From Promethearchaeota archaeon (GTDB taxonomy: Archaea; Asgardarchaeota; Lokiarchaeia; Sigynarchaeales; SOKP01), in NCBI GenBank assembly GCA_014729315.1, contig WJKD01000201.1, positions 1-5,496 on the forward strand: DNA of 5,496 nucleotides. The letters run 5' to 3'. Both the position numbers and the translations under genes were made by a program. The notes under the pieces were generated by a model. That model saw only the letters and a list, made by a program, of their open reading frames with translations. It ran no database searches and was not told the DNA's origin. This document shows positions 4,392 through 5,496 of the stretch, in pieces. Within the stretch, counting starts at the first letter, position 1; each line of letters starts with the position of its first letter.

Positions 4392-5447
4392 CTATGTTAG
4401 GTTATTACCCTTTCGTTGCCAACGTGCTCCTAATCCCCGTCCTTTTGAAACAACTTTGCCCTGTTTTTTTAAATCTCGAAGAACTTTGCGTACCAAATCA
4501 CGACTCACCTCCGGACATTTAGAATGAAGTTGAGATATTGTGAACTCACCATCCCATTTCTGTATGTGGTCAATTATTAAATTTGTCTTTGATCCTTTAG
4601 TATTTTTTATTTTCTCAACTCGTTCAATGAATTCAATATAAGCTTTCTTCAGAATATAAAGAATAAAATTTATGTAAGGCCAGGGATCGTGTTTGCCTTC
4701 ATGCCACCCCTGCGAGGAAATTTCAAGGGTTTCATAATATCGCTCTTTATGTTCCTCGATAAGTCGTTCGATACTAATATAGCGTCCAACGATATAGCCC
4801 GCATGATACAGTTGAAGCAACAACAAAAGCCTTGAAACCCGACCATTTCCATCCCTGAACGGGTGAATACAAAGAAAATCAAGATTGCATGCTGCAATTG
4901 CAATAATTGGATGCACCTTTTTTTGTTGGGATAAATCACTGTGTGATGATACTAATTTCTTCATTGCATGATTAATTTTATCAGCACTAACAGTTTTAAA
5001 CCTTATACGCGTCTCTCCATTTGGTAATCGTTCAATGATATCGCTATCTTTCTCTTTGTATTTACCAGAATCCCATATTTCGCCACGAGACATTTTATGT
5101 AATTTAATTATATTTTCTTCACTGAAATCGATGTTTTTATTTTGAAGATGAATCCATTGAAGAGCATCATGATAACCTTTTATTTCTTCTTCATTTCGAT
5201 CTTTTAATAATGGCTTTCCGAAAATAACAGTTCCTATCCGCTTTTTGTCTATTTCAACACCTTCGATTCGGTTTGATGATACTGCACTCTCAACAATAGC
5301 ATGTTCACGTAATACTTTTAGCTTTTGAGGTGATTGATTTGTAAAAAGGTCCTGTTTCCCTTTTGCCTCTGAAATATCAGCAAGATACCAGGTAACGTTG
5401 GCAGGAATTGTTTTAATATCAGCTAAAAATTTATTAATTGTTTGCAT
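4392..5447 (-). CDS. Fic family AMP-transferase, class II, with winged-helix tail
   Basis: The 351-residue product carries the Fic core motif H195-P-F-R-D-G-N-G-R203, complete with the catalytic His and the nucleotide-binding GNGR. Such enzymes usually move AMP from ATP to a Ser, Thr or Tyr of a target protein. The N-terminal part holds S58-N-R-I-E62-G63, the [S/T]xxxE[G/N] inhibitory helix of class II Fic proteins, in which the Glu blocks ATP, so the protein should be self-inhibited. D-P-W-P-Y-I (about 257-262) follows the core as in typical members. The last ~65 residues have the shape of a winged helix (ISQLHSKCPEVSRDLVRKVLRDLKKQG), suggesting DNA binding or autoregulation. Length is normal for the family. 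GGA lies 8 bases before the ATG. No antitoxin gene is adjacent, consistent with intramolecular inhibition. Target unknown. Confidence 0.93.
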   Translation of the reverse strand: MQTINKFLADIKTIPANVTWYLADISEAKGKQDLFTNQSPQKLKVLREHAIVESAVSSNRIEGVEIDKKRIGTVIFGKPLLKDRNEEEIKGYHDALQWIHLQNKNIDFSEENIIKLHKMSRGEIWDSGKYKEKDSDIIERLPNGETRIRFKTVSADKINHAMKKLVSSHSDLSQQKKVHPIIAIAACNLDFLCIHPFRDGNGRVSRLLLLLQLYHAGYIVGRYISIERLIEEHKERYYETLEISSQGWHEGKHDPWPYINFILYILKKAYIEFIERVEKIKNTKGSKTNLIIDHIQKWDGEFTISQLHSKCPEVSRDLVRKVLRDLKKQGKVVSKGRGLGARWQRKGNNLT

Positions 5448-5465
5448 TTAGTATTTCCAATTTTA

Positions 5466-5496
5466 TAAAATTATTAAAGATCAATAAAAACAAAAA
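5466..5496 (-). repeat. Partial third copy of the promoter-bearing module (window edge)
   Basis: TCAATAAAAA at 5481-5490, with AAAAT and TATT blocks before it, matches the start of modules 2333-2407 and 3545-3620. The window ends before the TTGAAGAT part. Here too the module lies directly ahead of a minus-strand gene (fic). On the minus strand TTGATC (5484-5479) is in the -35 place, but I see no good -10 at 16-17 bases, so the promoter itself is not called. Confidence 0.4.

Noticed and set aside
4373..4412. Direct repeat ATTACCCTT at 4373 and 4404 as a target duplication
   Set aside because: Only 22 bp lie between the copies and the second overlaps the fic coding end; chance in A+T-rich DNA is more likely.
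4670..4939. Minus-strand 89-residue open frame within fic
   Set aside because: It is a shifted frame inside the Fic core coding sequence, whose motifs are intact in the main frame.
1..5496. CRISPR array, tRNA or rRNA gene
   Set aside because: No regularly spaced repeats, no cloverleaf with a TTCGA-type loop and no rRNA-like conserved stretch was seen on either strand.

Overview
The window looks like an accessory stretch from a bacterium of the Fibrobacterota-Chlorobiota-Bacteroidota sphere, perhaps a Calditrichota-, Ignavibacteria- or KSB1-like lineage. The main clue is two copies of a 'QNYPNPF ... LKIYN ... Y.Y.LR' tail, the C-terminal sorting domain of type IX secretion cargo in those groups. 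The phylum is an inference. No rRNA, tRNA, CRISPR array, integrase or transposase is visible. The minus-strand genes are A+T-rich, while the sorting-tail copies are visibly richer in G+C.

Layout, left to right. 1-366 (+) is a 5'-cut sorting tail without a cargo domain. 367-669 has no gene but holds four separate palindromes. Five protein genes follow, all on the minus strand. 670-1281 is a HEPN-like hypothetical protein and 1315-2256 is a probable lipoprotein with two Ig-like repeats and a BACON/Ig-like C-terminus; they form one two-gene unit. 2527-2727 is a Lar-like zinc-ribbon protein and 2755-3471 is an exported membrane-associated protein; they form a second two-gene unit. 3755-4303 (+) is a second sorting tail, broken by an insertion of about 186 bp with in-frame stops. 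4392-5447 is a class II Fic protein with a winged-helix tail.

The most interesting part is the non-coding DNA between the two-gene units. The stop codon of the Lar-like gene lies inside one end of a 132-bp imperfect palindrome (2401-2532) with the architecture of an integron attC site: outer AAC/GTT boxes, equal 9-nt unpaired spacers, and a 16-bp stem with one extrahelical base. Directly outside its far end begins a ~75-bp module (2333-2407) that recurs at 3545-3620 ahead of the other two-gene unit, at about 80% identity by eye, and in part at 5466-5496 ahead of fic. Each full copy contains a minus-strand promoter-like pair. I read this as integron-like cassettes, each carrying its own promoter module and a two-gene operon. 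Proof would need an integrase or further sites outside the window.

Functional themes are modest: possible anti-restriction (Lar), AMP transfer (Fic), a HEPN-like protein and surface or envelope proteins. No complete known defence system is present.
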